DNA from: Pterois miles
Lineage: Eukaryota > Chordata > Actinopteri > Perciformes > Scorpaenidae
Assembly: GCA_947000775.1 (NCBI GenBank)
Contig: CAMQGK010000154.1
Location: 62,001 to 126,000 of the forward strand
DNA: 64,000 nucleotides
Direction: 5' to 3'
The position numbers and the translations under genes were made by a program. The notes beneath the pieces were generated by a model, which saw only the letters and a program-made list of their open reading frames with translations, had not been told where the DNA came from and made no database searches. Below are positions 22,362 to 31,873 of the stretch, one piece after another (the stretch's first letter is position 1; each line of letters begins with the position of its first letter).

Positions 22362-22389
<28 letters not shown>
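22362..22389. repeat. G28 homopolymer
   Basis: 28 consecutive Gs directly before the CTA array. Homopolymer length in assemblies is unreliable, and the tract could form a G-quadruplex. Confidence 0.9.
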
Positions 22390-22392
<3 letters not shown>

Positions 22393-22455
22393 ACTACTAC
22401 TACTACTACTACTACTACTGCTGCTACTACTACTACTACATCCTGGTAACTAGAG

Positions 22456-22734
22456 GGGCGGCAGTAGCTCAGTCTGTAGGGAGTTGGCTTGGGAACCGGA
22501 GGGTCACTGGTTCAAGTCCCGACATGACCAAGAACTGAGTGTGAACTGGTAGCTGGAGAGGTGCCAGTTTACCTCTTGCCGAGGTGCCCCTGAGCAAGGC
22601 AGCAAATCCTCAACTGCTGGGGGGTTTTTAGGACCTCACTCTAAATCTCTCCATTAATGCATGTATATGGGTCCTGTATGTGCATGTGTGTTAACAAGAG
22701 GTATTGAACCTGTGGGCTAATAAAGGTCTCTCTT
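22456..22734 (+). mobile_element. tRNA-derived SINE (GGCGGCAGTAGCTCAGT type)
   Basis: The head GGGCGGCAGTAGCTCAGTCT resembles a tRNA 5' half (A box TAGCTCAGTCTG) and GGTTCAAGTCC at about 22510 is a near-canonical pol III B box. The body has the fish-SINE phrases GGTGCCAGTTTACCTC, CCTGAGCAAGGCA and a TAATAAAGGTCTCT tail. CTAGAG at 22450-22455 and 22735-22740 is a probable short target duplication. It interrupts the TAG composite linker CTGGTAACTAGAGACCTAGA. The same SINE, inverted, is at 37667-37975. Confidence 0.8.
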
Positions 22735-23036
22735 CTAGAGCTAGAGCATTAGAGGATGGGGTCTTTCCTAGCTACACCGACGACTACTACTACTACTACT
22801 ACTACTACATCCTGGTAACTACAGACCTAGAGCATTCAGAGGATGGGGTCTTTCCTAGCTACTCTGACTACTACTACTACTAGTAGTAGTACTACTAGCT
22901 ACACTGACTATCAGGGGGTTTCTGAGACCTTTACACAACACTAGTGATCAACATCCAATCAATGAAAAATGAAGAAATCTCCAAATGTAAAAAAAAAAAA
23001 ATGATCCCAAATCCCAGCATGTCTTCTTCTATGGTG

Positions 23037-23410
23037 AAGTAAAGCCCCACTGAATCCTTAACGACTGTCGTCCACTAGTGGGACTCACTCACACAGGTGA
23101 AACTCCACTAATGAACTATTGTCTTAGGAGAATAAGGGGCGGACACTTCCACAGAGGTCTAACTCCACTGTTGGTCAGACTAGTGGGGACTAGACAGACT
23201 AGTGGGGACTAGTGGGGACTAGTCAGACTAGTGGGGACTAGTGGGGACAAGTCAGACTAGTGGGGACTAGTCAGACTGCAGCGTTTTAACTGATGAAGCC
23301 ACTTGGATAAGGGCCGAAACGTCTTCAGAGACAAATCTAAGTCCAGTTGCCTTCGATTCGATTTTTTTGCCAGAATGAATATGACCTGGATGAATGAGAA
23401 CCTTCACAGA
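23037..23410 (+). mobile_element. 374-bp retroelement insertion with 13-bp target duplication
   Basis: TTCTTCTATGGTG occurs at 23024-23036 and again at 23411-23423, exactly bounding the insertion inside the TAG composite. Inside are ACTAGTGGGG tandem repeats (23178-23277), then CTGATGAAGCCACTTGGATA, GCCGAAACGTCTTC and ATGACCTGGATGAATGAGAA. I associate the last three with a widespread vertebrate retroelement tail, possibly Penelope-like; that assignment is from memory and unsure. CTGATGA...GAAAC resembles a hammerhead ribozyme core. No reverse transcriptase is present, so it is a truncated or non-autonomous copy. Confidence 0.6.
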
Positions 23411-23590
23411 TTCTTCTATGGTGTTTCTCAAAGTCTTGGTGTCTTAATGTGGTATTTTGGAGGATTTTTGATCATTTTTATCAATTCTTCAGTGGTAAAA
23501 ATGGTTCAATTTAGCACCAAATCTGTGCAACAAATGGTATCAACACAAAAACTGCTGCAACAATTTATGTTAAAGCGCTTGTACATTTTA

Positions 23591-24406
23591 ACAGTGTTAC
23601 TGGTTTCTCTAGGCCACAAAGGAGCTGAAGTGCACACCTCCCACGTCTCAACAAAGTGTTGACCTGCACATCAAACAAGCTGACTGGTTCACCCAACTTC
23701 CTGTCAGGATGCAGACTCAAAGGAAAAACACCTTCTCATTATACCTAAACCCCAACAAAGGTAACACAAACTACTCCTGTGCACTATCCAACCAGCAGTC
23801 AGCCTGGTCTGGACTCCTGGGCAATCAGAGCTTTACTGGACCAGAGTTTGAGGGGAATCAGAGACCGGACCACACCTGAGTCTGACAGCAGCTTTCACAC
23901 TTCACTGGCCTCTCATGGAAAACAGGCTCGGGTCTGAAAAACATTCAGAGATCGCCCTCAGAGATCTCCTGTGACGCTGCCTGCAAATGAGGGGACCACC
24001 CACAGGGGTTCTGACCACAACTTTAAGAAAGTGGGCTGAAAACTCCCCACAGTGAGCTGCTGGGATCAATCAAGACTCAGAGGATGTTTTCAAGGCCAAA
24101 ATACCAGAAAGTAGGTCTGGCATGATTCACCTACATACTGATTCAGTACTACCATACTTGGGTGCCCGTTTGAAATGTATTGCAATTTTTAGACCACGGT
24201 GGGAAAAGTTAAATCAGACACTTTTACTTTGTAAAATCTCTAAATGAATCCAGTAAAATGTTTTCAGCATACATGTAGTCAGAGATGTCCTGAAGTCAAA
24301 TACATCAGGACCATTCTTCTCTTTAATTTATAACGGACATGTAATGTTTTATACTTCTGCTGAATATAATCCATCAGTCTGATTTCCATAGATGGATTTT
24401 GTCTGT
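23591..24406. other. Non-coding stretch, nothing recognised
   Basis: Unique-looking sequence without domain-bearing frames. Confidence 0.4.
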
Positions 24407-24925
24407 TAACACTTTATTTTGAAAAGCAGACGTAGTCCCAGGTGTCTACTTCCTCTAACTTCTCCAAGGTGGTCTCTAGCTCTCCGTCAGCTCCGTTCTC
24501 TTTATCCATCCATGGTCAGCTCCATCGGGGCCGTCTGAATGCATTTAACATAAATGTCAGTATATGGAGCTCTACAGTCGTAGCGTCGGCCCGTCGGACC
24601 ACAGAGATGAGAGCGACGGCCGGCCGGACCGCACGTTACCGCCGTACGATGACGTTTCCCGTCAGTGACGGAGTTAGCGTGCAGCTTTAGCCGTGATGTC
24701 TAGCTCTGCTTTTCCAAAGTGTTTCCCTCCTTTACTGGATGTGTAGTGTTTACCAGGCTGGATTTAACATGGAGGGTGGAGGTCGGATCCACGCCCACCC
24801 TCCATCCTTTAATACTGTCTGAGGTTTGTTCTGGTCGACGGAGACCGAACGGATATGAATGGTGAACGTCACAGCAGACTTCATACCTTGAAGCAAATAT
24901 ATCAATTCTGGTGTTAAAAACTAGA
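24407..24925 (+). repeat. Dispersed ~0.5 kb repeat (copy at 24.4 kb)
   Basis: Begins TGTTAACACTTTATTTTGAA, is GC-rich with GGCCGGCCGGACCGCACG, contains GGAGGGTGGAGGTCGGATCC and ends near TCTGGTGTTAAAAA. Nearly identical over about 400 bases to 43181-43720. A third, 3'-only piece is at 35568-35655. An 82-codon frame starting at 24442 is shared with the other copy, but it differs by amino-acid-changing substitutions and has no recognised domain. Superfamily unknown. Confidence 0.75.
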
Positions 24926-24947
24926 TTTTAAAATCGGAAAAAAAAAG

Positions 24948-25194
24948 GCATACATAGATCACCAGTCCATCACAGAGCTGAGACATAGCTCACATTCACA
25001 CCTACGGGCAATTTAGAGTCATCATTCACTTAGAATTAACCTAACCTGCTTTGGACTGTGAGAGGAAGCTGGAGAACCTGGAGAACCTGGAGAACCTGGA
25101 GAACCTGGAGAACCTGGAGAACCTGGAGAACCCTTCTGTTTCACCGAGTCGGATTTGAGCCTGGGGAGGAAACCACTGCACCACCGTGCCGCCC
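24948..25194 (-). mobile_element. tRNA-like SINE (GGCACGGTGGTGCAGTGG type), minus, with internal minisatellite
   Basis: On the minus strand the head is GGGCGGCACGGTGGTGCAGT (25194 downward), the B-box region is degraded, and the tail carries CCATCACAGAGCTGAGACAT-type sequence. Same family as 26783-27160. Its internal segment, CCGGGTACTCCGG in the 26.8 kb copy, is here a GGAGAACCT array. Confidence 0.7.
25071..25131. repeat. GGAGAACCT minisatellite
   Basis: About seven near-perfect copies of a 9-base unit inside a SINE copy. The equivalent SINE position elsewhere holds only a short related seed. Confidence 0.95.
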
Positions 25195-26459
25195 ATCATC
25201 AGCACAAGAGGAAACCGGGATGTGAGCTACCAAGCTGCCCTCAAGCTGGTTGTTTGTTACCTGGATGTCTCGGATCTCTAACCCCGTCATGGCTCCTCTC
25301 AGGTTCCTCCTAGCTGCCATCAGTGGCGGAGGAAGGGGTGTGGTCTCGCTCCAGGAGAGAGAAACCAGACCTCGCTCGCCCTCCACCAAAGCCTGCTCTA
25401 TGATTCCACATTCTGTAATGAATAATTTACCTTTTCCTAATCACTCAGTAAGCTGCTTCATTTAAACGCTGGCTTCCTCCTCGTGCAGCGATTAGAGCTG
25501 GGCGCCAAGGTGAGGGAGGGAGATTAGAGGAAAATTAAGACCGGGCTGTTGTGAGCGGCGCTGTCCTGCCCAACAGCGGCGCTCCGTTCGCTCTGCTCAT
25601 TACTGCTCGGCCAAATGTCATCGGCATGTGCAGAAGGCGTTCGCCCAACAACTGGAGCCATTACTGGGAGAAATAACTCCACTTTAAAGCTCCAACCACA
25701 GCTCGTCTTTTAGATCTTTAACAAAGTCAGATAAAAGATCTCTGAGTGTTTCAGAGAGCTCTCCCTTTGAGAATAATAGCTTCTTTTATGGGTGTATTTA
25801 GGTCTCAAGTAGAGCTTTTACGAGTGCATTTAGCTGTGAATGTTTCAGTGAGGCAGGACCGTGTAAACATGCGTCTGGGCATGAAAGCTTTTTAAAAGCA
25901 CAGATCTGACTCTGGCAGCTCTTCTTCCTCAGCTGGTCCGTCTCCACCGCAGCCTCCACACTGACGGCTCTCCATCTGATGACGTTCAGGCCGGGACGAG
26001 AGTGCTTCAGTCTAAATTATTCCTCAGTGGAAGGTTTATACTGGGAAGCTTCAACCCACAAATGACAGCAGACTGTGGTTATAAATGAATCACTGCTGCA
26101 GCTGGCTGACTGAGAGAAGCAGAGAGTCCTCAGGTGAACCAATAGCTGTTTGAAAAATATACCAGAGTCTGTAGGTTGTTGAAAAGTGACACAAATAGTT
26201 GTGCACACAGCTGTTCTCACCTCTGCTGCTGACCAATCACTACATGAAGTGGGAGCGAAAACACCAAACATTTGCTTCGCTGCACATTGAAGCTGCTGCT
26301 GCACAGATTCAGGTAGCAAATGAACCACGTTATTATCACTAAATATGACCACCGCCTCCAACAGGAAGGCCTCCAAAACATCCTCCAGTATATGTCCAGT
26401 GTCTAGTTAAAAGCTCTGGGAGTCTGCACAGAGCAGCACAGAAACCAGCAACTTTCAGC
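25195..26459. other. Unique stretch; possible conserved element at 25400-25690
   Basis: No coding exon recognised. The segment at about 25400-25690 is non-repetitive with TGTAATGAATAATTTACC, GCAGCGATTAGAGCTG, GCTCATTACTGCTCGG and GGAGCCATTACTGGGAG, that is repeated ATTA cores in otherwise balanced sequence. This resembles a vertebrate enhancer-type conserved element, unproven. Confidence 0.3.
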
Positions 26460-26769
26460 TGCGTATTTTTGTGCTTTTTCCTGGGAATGTCCAGCAACAC
26501 GTCACACATGGGACAGTTTTCACTCCTGTCTTTTCAAAACAAAACTACTTAGTTAGGTTTTCTAGGAAAAGATCGACTTGGTTTAGGCAACAGATCCATT
26601 TAGTCTGATTTAGGAAATGATGGCGGTTTGGGTTTAAATAACACTGGAAGCAGTTAACGTGACAAACAAATCAACTTTGACTTCTGGTTTCACAGAGGAC
26701 ATGAGCAGTGGACAAAGTCTGCTGTGACGTTCACCATTGTGTACTTCCTGTTTCACAATTACGTGGCCT
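26460..26769 (+). repeat. TTTAGG-family copy, interrupted by a SINE
   Basis: Blocks: TTTTTGTGCTTTTTCCTGGG, AATGTCCAGCAACACG, CCTGTCTTTTCAAAACAAAA, TTAGTTAGGTTTTCTAGGAA, GGCGGTTTGGGTTTAAATAA, CTGGTTTCACAGAGGACATG, CACAATTACGTGGCC. The copy breaks at 26769 where the SINE target duplication begins and resumes after 27173. Confidence 0.75.
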
Positions 26770-26782
26770 ATTAAATTTTGTG

Positions 26783-27160
26783 GGGCTGCACGGTGGTGCA
26801 GTGGTTAGCCCTGTTGCCTCACAGCAAGAGGGTCGCAGGTTCGATTCCGGCTTGGGACTCTTCTGTGTGGAGTTTGTATGTTCTCCCCGTGTAAGTGTGG
26901 GTTTTCTCCGGGTACTCCGGCTTCCTCCCACAGTCCAAAAACATGCAATTTAGGTTAATTGATGACTCTAAATGTCCCGTAGATGTGAATGTGAGCGTGA
27001 ATGGTTGTCTGTCTCTATGTTGTCTGTCTCTATGTGTCCTGTGATGGACTGGCGACCTGTCCAGGTGAACCCGCCTTCGCCCAATGCCAGCTGGGATCGG
27101 CTCCAGCCCCCCACGACCCCTAACGGGATAAGCGGTTGACGATGAATGAAAACTGAATGA
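26783..27160 (+). mobile_element. tRNA-like SINE with perfect 13-bp target duplication
   Basis: ATTAAATTTTGTG at 26770-26782 is repeated exactly at 27161-27173, bounding the element. The head GGGCTGCACGGTGGTGCAGT with GGTGCAGTGGTTAGC (A-box region) and GGTTCGATTCC at 26838-26848 (canonical B box) marks a tRNA-derived pol III promoter. The body has GGAGTTTGTATGTTCTCCCC, TCCTCCCACAGTCCAAAAAC and GATGGACTGGCGACCTGTCC, and the tail is a GAATGA-type repeat. A complete retroposed copy, inserted into a TTTAGG-family repeat. Confidence 0.9.
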
Positions 27161-27173
27161 ATTAAATTTTGTG

Positions 27174-28019
27174 AATATTTCATGCATATTTACCATTTGA
27201 AATCTACGGCCAGGATGGACTTCTCTTGACACACCTCACACCACAGGAACATCTGGAAAGATCATCTTTAGATCCATCACAAAAAATCTGGGCTTTACTG
27301 ACGATTAACAGAGAATCATGTAAATCTGTAACAACAGAAAACAACAAAATGTCTCCTGTAGTTACTCAATGACAGGAAGCTAAAACACTGAGCTGAGCAT
27401 CCTTAAGATGACTTCCAGTCTGAGAGATCAAACATCCCAACCATCTATATCCTCTAAAATCCCCCAATCTATTAGGTAAGAGCACAGCTAAATATAGACA
27501 CGAGTCAAAGCAGCCATTCTCTTTGTGTTCCCGCCATTCAAAGTGAAACAGCATCTCTGAACACGAGCCGTCCCGCGGCCTCGGCGGCGGGAAACAGATA
27601 TGAGAGAGACCTCTACAGAGACGAGGCAGCCAGGGGAACCAGCAACTCTGATATCTGTATGAAACTGCAGGTAAAATCAATCCTTTATTGATAAAAAAAA
27701 AAAAAAAAATGTCAGGAAAGAACACTGAAAGCCCAGAAATCACAGCTGCTTTGACTGCCAACATGAGCGGGAACCTGGATGGATGATCTGGGGAAGCAGG
27801 ACCGGATTGATCAACAGGCCCGAGGCTGCTCTGAGCACTACAACAGAATCTGAACGGTTCAAACGCATAGTGAAGGTACTGTAGGTGAGCCTGTAACGCT
27901 CATTACACACCAGAAAAACTACACAGCTGGTAAAAGCCCCTCGGCGTTGGATACCGACGCACGGAATCGCCCTTTAGCTCCTGTAGGCGACAAACTGGGC
28001 GCTCTGCTAACGCAACGCT
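27174..28019. other. Non-coding stretch, nothing recognised
   Basis: Includes an A-run at 27690-27707. No domain-bearing frame and no repeat family recognised. Confidence 0.4.
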
Positions 28020-28310
28020 GTCTTCATTTTGGAAGCTCTTTTGGATCTAGTCTTAGTCTGAAGATGAAAACACTTAGTTTTAGTCACATTTCAGTCATTT
28101 TTATCCTTCGCAGTTTTAGTCAAGTTTTACTGAACAACCTAAATGTTTGTCGCCAAAAAGTAATTTGATTTTACTCAAAGTATAATCTCTCTTAGTCCTG
28201 TTAAATCTGATTATATTGAACATTTCTGTCATTTTAGTCAAATATTTCCTTGACCTGTGTCGATGCCAACAAGTTCAACAACACTGAGTGAATGGAACTG
28301 AATCTCAACC
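28020..28310 (+). repeat. Dispersed repeat rich in TTTTAGTCA words
   Basis: TAGTCTTAGTCTGAAGATGA, TTAGTTTTAGTCACATTTCA, TTTTAGTCAAGTTTTACTGA and CATTTTAGTCAAATATTTCC follow one another. I recall this from teleost genomes as an interspersed repeat, but its class is unknown to me. Confidence 0.5.
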
Positions 28311-28841
28311 CTTTTATTATTTACCATTTACCTTAACATTAACACTTACATTTAACATTTAACTTAACATTGAACCCTTCCCTCTCCTGCTGTGGTTCCT
28401 CTCTGCTTTCAGTCTCTCAGCCAGCAGCCCCTCGGCTGTCCTCTCCTTCTCATCTCCAGACAGCTTTCTGGATCTTTCTGCAGGTTTAGTCTCAAAGTGA
28501 CGTTCTAGTTGTTTTCTTTGAATACACACGTTTGTTGTAAACTAAGCTCACAGCTTTACCACCAGCCTCCATGAAATAATACTTCTCAGTCCAGGACTTG
28601 TTATAGACGAGTCTCCGCAGCAGGTGAGGCTACTTCAAATCACTCTGGTCAGTTTACATCAATGTTAATTGAGACAGGAAGAAGCACACTAACAATACAT
28701 GAGCATTTCAAAACAAAAGCTGTTTTCTTTACTTCTTTATTTTAGCTTCATAAGTAAAATTGTGTGGTTTGTCTGAGAGCTGCCGAAGGACCATCATGTG
28801 GCTGGTTCTGGTCCTCAGGTTGTATAATGTCCAGGTCTGCC
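28311..28841. other. Non-coding stretch, nothing recognised
   Basis: TTTAACATTAACACTT-type short direct repeats occur at 28330-28370. Otherwise featureless. Confidence 0.4.
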
Positions 28842-28965
28842 TGGGTGCCAGCCCTGCAATGGACCAGTGACCTGTCCAGCGTGAACCCCACCTTAGTCCA
28901 GTACCACGTGGGACTGGCTCCAGCCCTAATTGGATAAGTGGCTGATGATGGATGGATGGACTTGT
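28842..28965 (+). mobile_element. 3' fragment of the GGTGCAGTGG-type SINE
   Basis: CAATGGACCAGTGACCTGTC, GTGAACCCCACCTTAGTCC, GGACTGGCTCCAGCCCTAAT and a GATGGATGGATGG tail match the 3' half of the element at 26783-27160. Head missing, so 5'-truncated. Confidence 0.75.
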
Positions 28966-30260
28966 TTGATATTGGTGTGACTGATTAAAAACTCCTTTAA
29001 ATAACAATTATAACATATAACCTATAAGTGTTACAACACAGTCGGTTGGGGCTAATGTTGCCTGATGAGTGCTGGTTGTTGGCTCAGAGCGGTCGTCGCA
29101 CCAGGACTCCCTGTTAAATCCACCTCATATCCCTGTTGTCTCTAAGCTGATAGGCAACAGTCAGCCGAGGGATGAGCCGTCCTCCGGTCTGGACGGACGG
29201 ACAGACCAGAGGTGTGCTTCGGTGCCGGCGTGCACACCATTCGATTTGTCACCTTACGTAACCGCATGGATCAATGGGAGAGTCTGGACCGTAGTGGATT
29301 CTGCCTGCTGGTTAAATGCTCCGGGGATCAATGACATAATGACTCGCCCGAGTTCATCTGCTCCGAGGTGTACTTTTGGAGGCCGAGCGGTCGTTCCCTC
29401 CCCTCCTATTGAGTGTGGCGTACTGGAGCGGGAGACAGCTCTCACTCCCGACAGATAGTCTTTACGCTTATCAGACAGGCCACGCAAAGAGAAAATAGAT
29501 CCATCAATCACCTCTCAGCGCTGACGAGAAAACATTCGGCGGACGTCCAGTTGGAATGTAACAGTCGCCGTCCTGCGGTGAAAACCAGCTGAATTCATCA
29601 CCGGATGAATCTACTCACAGTAAAACACTGCTTGTCTGGCCGGGTCGCGACTGTCAATAAATGTTTAAAGCTACGCCGCGAGGTTTTAGAAAAAGCTAAT
29701 TTAAACCTATACAACGCTCAGAGCAGGGTGATTTATCTCAGCTCTGAGCTAGTGGAGCGTTCAGGGAGGGAAACAGCATCCAGAGTACACAGAGATATAA
29801 ACTGAGCTGTTTGGCTGCATCTCTTCTATCATCACAGGAATAAAACCTCCCACCAAACCGTGTTCAGGTGATTGTTGGTGTTTTGTAATGAGGTGAAATA
29901 TTAAAGTTATGGATTTAAAACTGACTCTGATTTCTGAGGACTGGAAGCTCACTGTGCTTGTTCAATGCCGTTTCACCAGCTGAGCAGCCGCCACGGAGCC
30001 CTGATTGATAATAAATGGTTGTAATAAGAAAGTGCTGTCAGCTGGACTGTGACGTTAATGACACGTTGGTCTGAATCATCGGCTATTAGAGGTTCTTCTA
30101 TTGTTTCACTTCTGTTTTTAACCTCGATGAATCCACAGAACGTCAAATTTACTGCCAATGATATTCACACGTTTTCTAATTGACATCAAATGTCATTCAG
30201 ACTAAAACCAGCTGTGAGTATTTCTACTAACAAGTTTTGTCCAACATCAGAACTGTGCCC
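28966..30260. other. Non-coding stretch, including a GC-rich unique part
   Basis: 29069-29600 is GC-rich and non-repetitive with a 129-codon open frame on the plus strand. The frame has no recognised domain, its composition looks like the frame-neutral surroundings, and no good splice sites bound it, so I do not call it a gene. No other feature seen. Confidence 0.35.
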
Positions 30261-30878
30261 ATAGCAACGGTCTGTTACACATAGCAACGGTCTGTTATAC
30301 CTAGCAACGGTCAGTTAAACATAGCAACGGTCTGTTATACCTAGCAACGGTCAGTTATACATAGCAACAGTCTGTTATACATAGCAACGGTCTGTTAAAC
30401 ATAGCAATGGTCTGTTATACCTAGCAACGGTCAGTTAAAAAGGTAGAACATAGCAACGGTCTGTTATACCTAGCAACGGTCAGTTAAACATAGCAATGGT
30501 CTGTTATACCTAGCAACGGTCAGTTATACATAGCAACGGTTGTTATAATAACTGTTATACATAGCAACGGTCAGTTAAACATAGCAATGGTCTGTTATAC
30601 CTAGCAACGGTCAGTTATACCTAGCAACGGTCAGTTAAACATAGCAACGGTCTGTTATACATAGCAACGGTCAGTTAAACATAGCAATGGTCTGTTATAC
30701 ATAGCAACGGTCTGTTATACCTAGCAACGGTCAGTTAAACATAGCAACGGTCTGTTATACATAGCAACGGTCAGTTAAACAAGCAATGGTCTGTTATACA
30801 TAGCAACGGTCTGTTATACCTAGCAACGGTCAGTTAAACATCGCAATGGTCTGTTATACATAGCAACAGTCTGCTATG
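30261..30878. repeat. 20-bp minisatellite, about 31 copies
   Basis: The unit ATAGCAACGGTCTGTTATAC alternates with the variant CTAGCAACGGTCAGTTAAAC, often as a 40-bp dimer. Irregularities occur at 30441-30447 (insertion) and 30540-30552. Every unit carries CAACGG or CAATGG; many carry CAGTTA. Confidence 0.97.
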
Positions 30879-31104
30879 AAGAAATAACAGACCGTGTAAC
30901 ACTGTGATTGACCAATCAGATCTGAGCATTCAACACGACCGTGTAATAAATAAGTGAACGTTAACTTTTAGTCCGAAACAGCGGTCTGGTGTTTTTTCCG
31001 ATGCAGACTCTTTACAAACAGATCTTTGATGTGTGAAAAACAAAATGTCACAAAATATGTTTCCCTCAAAATGTAATTCACTATCAAGTTTATCAGAAGC
31101 AGAA

Positions 31105-31140
31105 ATACTTTATTGATCCTCAGGGGAAACTGAGGCGTTC
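31105..31140 (-). repeat. Retroposon 3'-tail fragment
   Basis: AATACTTTATTGATCCTCAG, read on the minus strand, is the ...GATCAATAAAGTATT tail typical of fish SINE/LINE 3' ends. Too short to classify. Confidence 0.45.
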
Positions 31141-31167
31141 CAGTTGCTCTTATATAATATATATATA

Positions 31168-31530
31168 TATGTCAGCACTCTGACACACTGACAGCTGTTG
31201 TTGCCTGTTGGGCTGCAGTTTGCCATGTTCTGATTGGAGCAGATTGTTGATGCTAAAGTCAGAACCTGGGAGGGTTTCTGGACAATATCTGCCATTAATT
31301 AGTGTTGGTATTGATTTATAATAATAAATATACACATACATTTACATAAAGCAGCATATTTGTCCACTAACATGTTGATAAGAGGAGTAAATACTTGACA
31401 AATCTGCCTTTAATGTTCATTTTGAACTGATAAAAATGTGAGATTAATTTGTGATTAATTGCACTTAACTGTGGACAATCATACAATTAATTGTGATTAA
31501 ATATTTTACATTGATTGACAGCACTAATGG
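31168..31530 (-). mobile_element. GCTGTCA MITE copy, minus
   Basis: Ends at TTGATTGACAGCACTAAT (damaged TGACAGCCC). Includes GACAGCTGTTGTTGCCTGTT, GGTTTCTGGACAATATCTGC, AAAGCAGCATATTTGTCCAC and TTGTGATTAATTGCACTTAA. The 3' half of the element is missing. Confidence 0.8.
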
Positions 31531-31744
31531 GCAGTCTTTGATCGTTAGTAGGAACATTCACAGTCGGTTTGAGTCTGAACACGAAATTTGACGTCAATTA
31601 GAAAAATACTGAATATCACCGGCATTAAAATTGACTTTGTGTGAAACAATGAAGTGAAGCGATGGAAGACACGTTAATAGCCAGTGATTCAGACCACTTC
31701 CAATTTATTATTTTCTTTAAAATATAAAGTTTAAATGATGGATG

Positions 31745-31873
31745 AGGATTTTAAAGAATCCTTCTTTAAGGGACATTTTGAACAGATGAAAAATATGTGA
31801 TTAATCATGTTTAACTACAGACAACCATGCAGTTAATTGCGATTAACTTCTTTAATCAATTGACAGTCCTCAT
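31745..31873 (-). mobile_element. GCTGTCA MITE end fragment, minus
   Basis: AAGGGACATTTTGAACAGAT, AATCATGTTTAACTACAGAC and AATCAATTGACAGTCCTC are the terminal ~110 bases of the family. Confidence 0.7.

Larger units (their letters stand above)
21980..23590 (-). mobile_element. TAG composite repeat, copy 3, minus orientation, with nested insertions
   Basis: Mirror of copy 1: CATGCTGGTTTGTCAGGATG (22023-22042), the MITE half, CTTTATGATAGTCCCAGTCA junction, GTATTTCTGCATACTGGGTC, (CTA)n arrays with CATCCTGGTAACTA linkers, ACACAACACTAGTGATCAAC, then ATGGTTCAATTTAGCACCAA and GTTGATACCA-type blocks to about 23590. A SINE (about 22456-22734) and a 374-bp insertion (23037-23410) are nested within it, so the composite is older than both. 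Confidence 0.75.

Noticed and set aside
22456..22534. Possible tRNA gene
   Set aside because: A- and B-box-like words are present, but the cloverleaf is degraded and the rest of the element is a typical SINE body with tail.
24442..24690. 82-residue frame conserved with 43219-43467
   Set aside because: The visible differences change amino acids (F/S, M/T, S/R) and the DNA around is equally similar, so there is no sign of selection on a protein.
29069..29458. 129-codon GC-rich frame, opposed by an 85-codon frame
   Set aside because: No recognised domain, no flanking splice signals, and both strands are open, as expected for GC-rich DNA.
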